The notes below the pieces were generated by a model. It saw only the letters and a list, made by a program, of their open reading frames with translations. It searched no databases and was not told where the DNA came from. From Faecalibacterium sp. (GTDB taxonomy: Bacteria; Bacillota; Clostridia; Oscillospirales; Ruminococcaceae), in contig JAHHRK010000037.1 of the NCBI GenBank assembly GCA_020025795.1, positions 1 through 14,486 on the forward strand: a stretch of DNA of 14,486 nucleotides. Direction: 5' to 3'. Every line of letters starts with the position of its first letter. The stretch's first letter is position 1. The position numbers and the translations under genes were made by a program. This document shows, piece by piece, positions 13,781 through 14,486 of the stretch.

Positions 13781-13987
13781 AATTGTAACCCTTGATACAT
13801 CCCGCTTCACAAAATTTATTTTGCATCACGAGCCCAAGGCTGCATTGCGCCGCAAAACATTCAAGCAGCCTTTCTGTTTCTTGTGTAGGAGCACGGCATT
13901 CTGCCAGCACTTCGTCCGAAACGTCCAAATGGGCAACGCCCTTTAGCAACAGATCGCCGCTACTCTTTCCGCCGCTTCTCTTTTCAT
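13779..13987 (-). pseudogene. Unrecognised small minus-strand reading frame, apparently broken by one base
   Basis: From ATG at 13985-13987 the minus strand reads MKREAAERVAAICC and stops at 13943-13945. In the neighbouring frame, open without a usable start from about 13955 down to the stop at 13779-13781, it reads DLLLKGVAHLDVSDEVLAE, then CRAPTQETERLLECFAAQ, then CSLGLVMQNKFCEAGCIKGYN. This looks like real protein rather than noise, with amphipathic helical spacing and five cysteines. The total of 209 bases is one short of a whole number of codons, so one inserted base near 13955 would give a single protein of about 69 residues. A terminator hairpin begins exactly at its stop. I do not recognise a family. 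It could be a true pseudogene, a sequencing error, or a leader of putP. A TATAAT (minus; plus 14003-14008) lies just upstream without a good -35 box. Confidence 0.45.
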
Positions 13988-14051
13988 TTCAAACGTCACT
14001 CCATTATATAGTTTAACAGAAATATGCGGTATAGTCTACCCCCTCATTCTC

Positions 14052-14421
14052 ACTACCCGCCTCAGCCACCTGTTTGAAACCGTGTCACGTAAGTACTGTC
14101 TAGCGCAGCGAAGCAAACGCATTGTTTCTTTCTGCCGTTCTGAAACTGTACGAAAGCAAGGATAACGACACAAAACTGATCCAGCTTAAACATATTCTTG
14201 CACAGGCTCTGGCTTGCGATTCAGCTGATGCAATCGATGCGTTGGATCAGCTACTTTCTGAAATCATCGAATTGCCTGCCTTGCACTTTTACGGTATGCC
14301 GGAAGACGAGATTTCTCTCTTTGCAAACAGTGTAGTGGAAAAACAGAAAAGATTGCTGTCTAACAGCTATACTTCTGTGGAAACGGAAGATATCCCAAAA
14401 ATCTATCAGCATCTATTCTGA
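14052..14421 (+). pseudogene. C-terminal remnant of an iron-containing alcohol dehydrogenase (4-hydroxybutyrate dehydrogenase-like)
   Basis: From about 14104 to the stop at 14419-14421 one frame reads RSEANALFLSAVLKLYESKDND and onward to ELPALHFYGMPEDEISLFA, SVVEKQKRLLSNSYTSVETEDI and PKIYQHLF. This follows the helical C-terminal domain of type III (iron) alcohol dehydrogenases, closest in my judgement to 4-hydroxybutyrate dehydrogenases, which end with a similar GM-E-E-I, QQRLL-N-Y and EIY-LY pattern. Just upstream, in another frame (14052-14108), RLSHLFETVSRKYCLAQ resembles the metal-site segment ending AHGEANA. Joining CLA to EANALF requires two more bases where the conserved His-Gly codons should be, so a 2-base deletion has destroyed that motif. 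A TAG at 14101-14103 blocks the downstream frame. The N-terminal Rossmann domain and most metal ligands are absent. A terminator still follows. Confidence 0.7.
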
Positions 14422-14444
14422 TACAGCACTTTCTATATGAATCA

Positions 14445-14483
14445 AAAAGAGCGGCTTGGCTTTTCGTGCCAAGTCGCTCTTTT
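14445..14483 (+). terminator. Terminator behind the dehydrogenase remnant
   Basis: AAAAGAGCGGCTTGGC (14445-14460), loop TTTTCGT, GCCAAGTCGCTCTTTT (14468-14483): 16 pairs with one G-U, ending in four T. Its survival behind a truncated gene fits decay of a once functional unit. Confidence 0.88.
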
Positions 14484-14486
14484 AAT

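Noticed and set aside
13724..13810. N-terminal extension of PutP by 29 residues
   Set aside because: The extension would be encoded by the hairpin and lies before the ribosome binding site; PutP proteins begin at the first helix.
1..14486. Mobile element, CRISPR array, toxin-antitoxin or defence system
   Set aside because: I looked for direct-repeat arrays, terminal inverted repeats, transposase or integrase motifs and small paired genes and found none.

Overview
The window looks like a chromosomal segment of a gut-type Clostridia, most likely Oscillospirales/Ruminococcaceae (Faecalibacterium-like). The reasons are a base composition near half G+C, consensus sigma-A promoters and AGGAGG ribosome binding sites, single-copy Firmicutes housekeeping genes, and above all a leader matching the preQ1-III riboswitch class, which I know mainly from Faecalibacterium and relatives. 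The genus is an inference. There is no phage, IS element, CRISPR array, tRNA or rRNA in the window.

Layout. Positions 1-332 (minus) hold the first 110 codons of a tRNA-dihydrouridine synthase that runs off the left edge. A divergent, visibly AT-rich NAD-dependent epimerase/dehydratase (606-1505) follows; its promoter carries a perfect 7-bp inverted repeat. A 68-residue glycine/alanine-rich membrane miniprotein lies at 1716-1922 (minus). Then come three plus-strand units. The first is pyridoxamine kinase, tRNA 2'-O-methyltransferase TrmL and a DegV fatty-acid-binding protein (2049-4290). The second is a preQ1-III riboswitch, the queuosine-precursor transporter QueT and a HAD phosphatase (4497-5850). 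The third is secA with its own strong promoter (5949-8906). A nitroreductase (8985-9569) sits directly behind the secA terminator. A polar amino-acid ABC importer operon (binding protein, permease, ATPase; 9639-12078) has a consensus promoter and ends in a perfect bidirectional terminator shared with the convergent sodium/proline symporter gene putP (12185-13723, minus).

The right end (about 13780-14486) is a decay zone with no intact recognisable gene. It holds an unrecognised minus-strand reading frame that appears broken by one base, and the C-terminal remnant of an iron-containing alcohol dehydrogenase interrupted by an apparent 2-base deletion in its conserved His-Gly-Glu motif.

The most unusual observation is the importer's binding protein. 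Its two family-3 solute-binding segments are in swapped order: the segment that is normally second comes straight after the lipoprotein signal, and the normally N-terminal segment ends the protein. That is a circular permutation with the cut at the inter-lobe hinge. Other points worth checking are terminator hairpins placed just upstream of the start codons of putP and the nitroreductase gene, a DxN instead of DxD in the HAD protein, and a His-to-Asn change in the DegV headgroup region.

All functional names are from recognition of motifs by eye; no database search was run. Start codons were moved from the longest reading frame where the ribosome binding site demanded it (pdxK-like, degV, queT, nitroreductase, putP).
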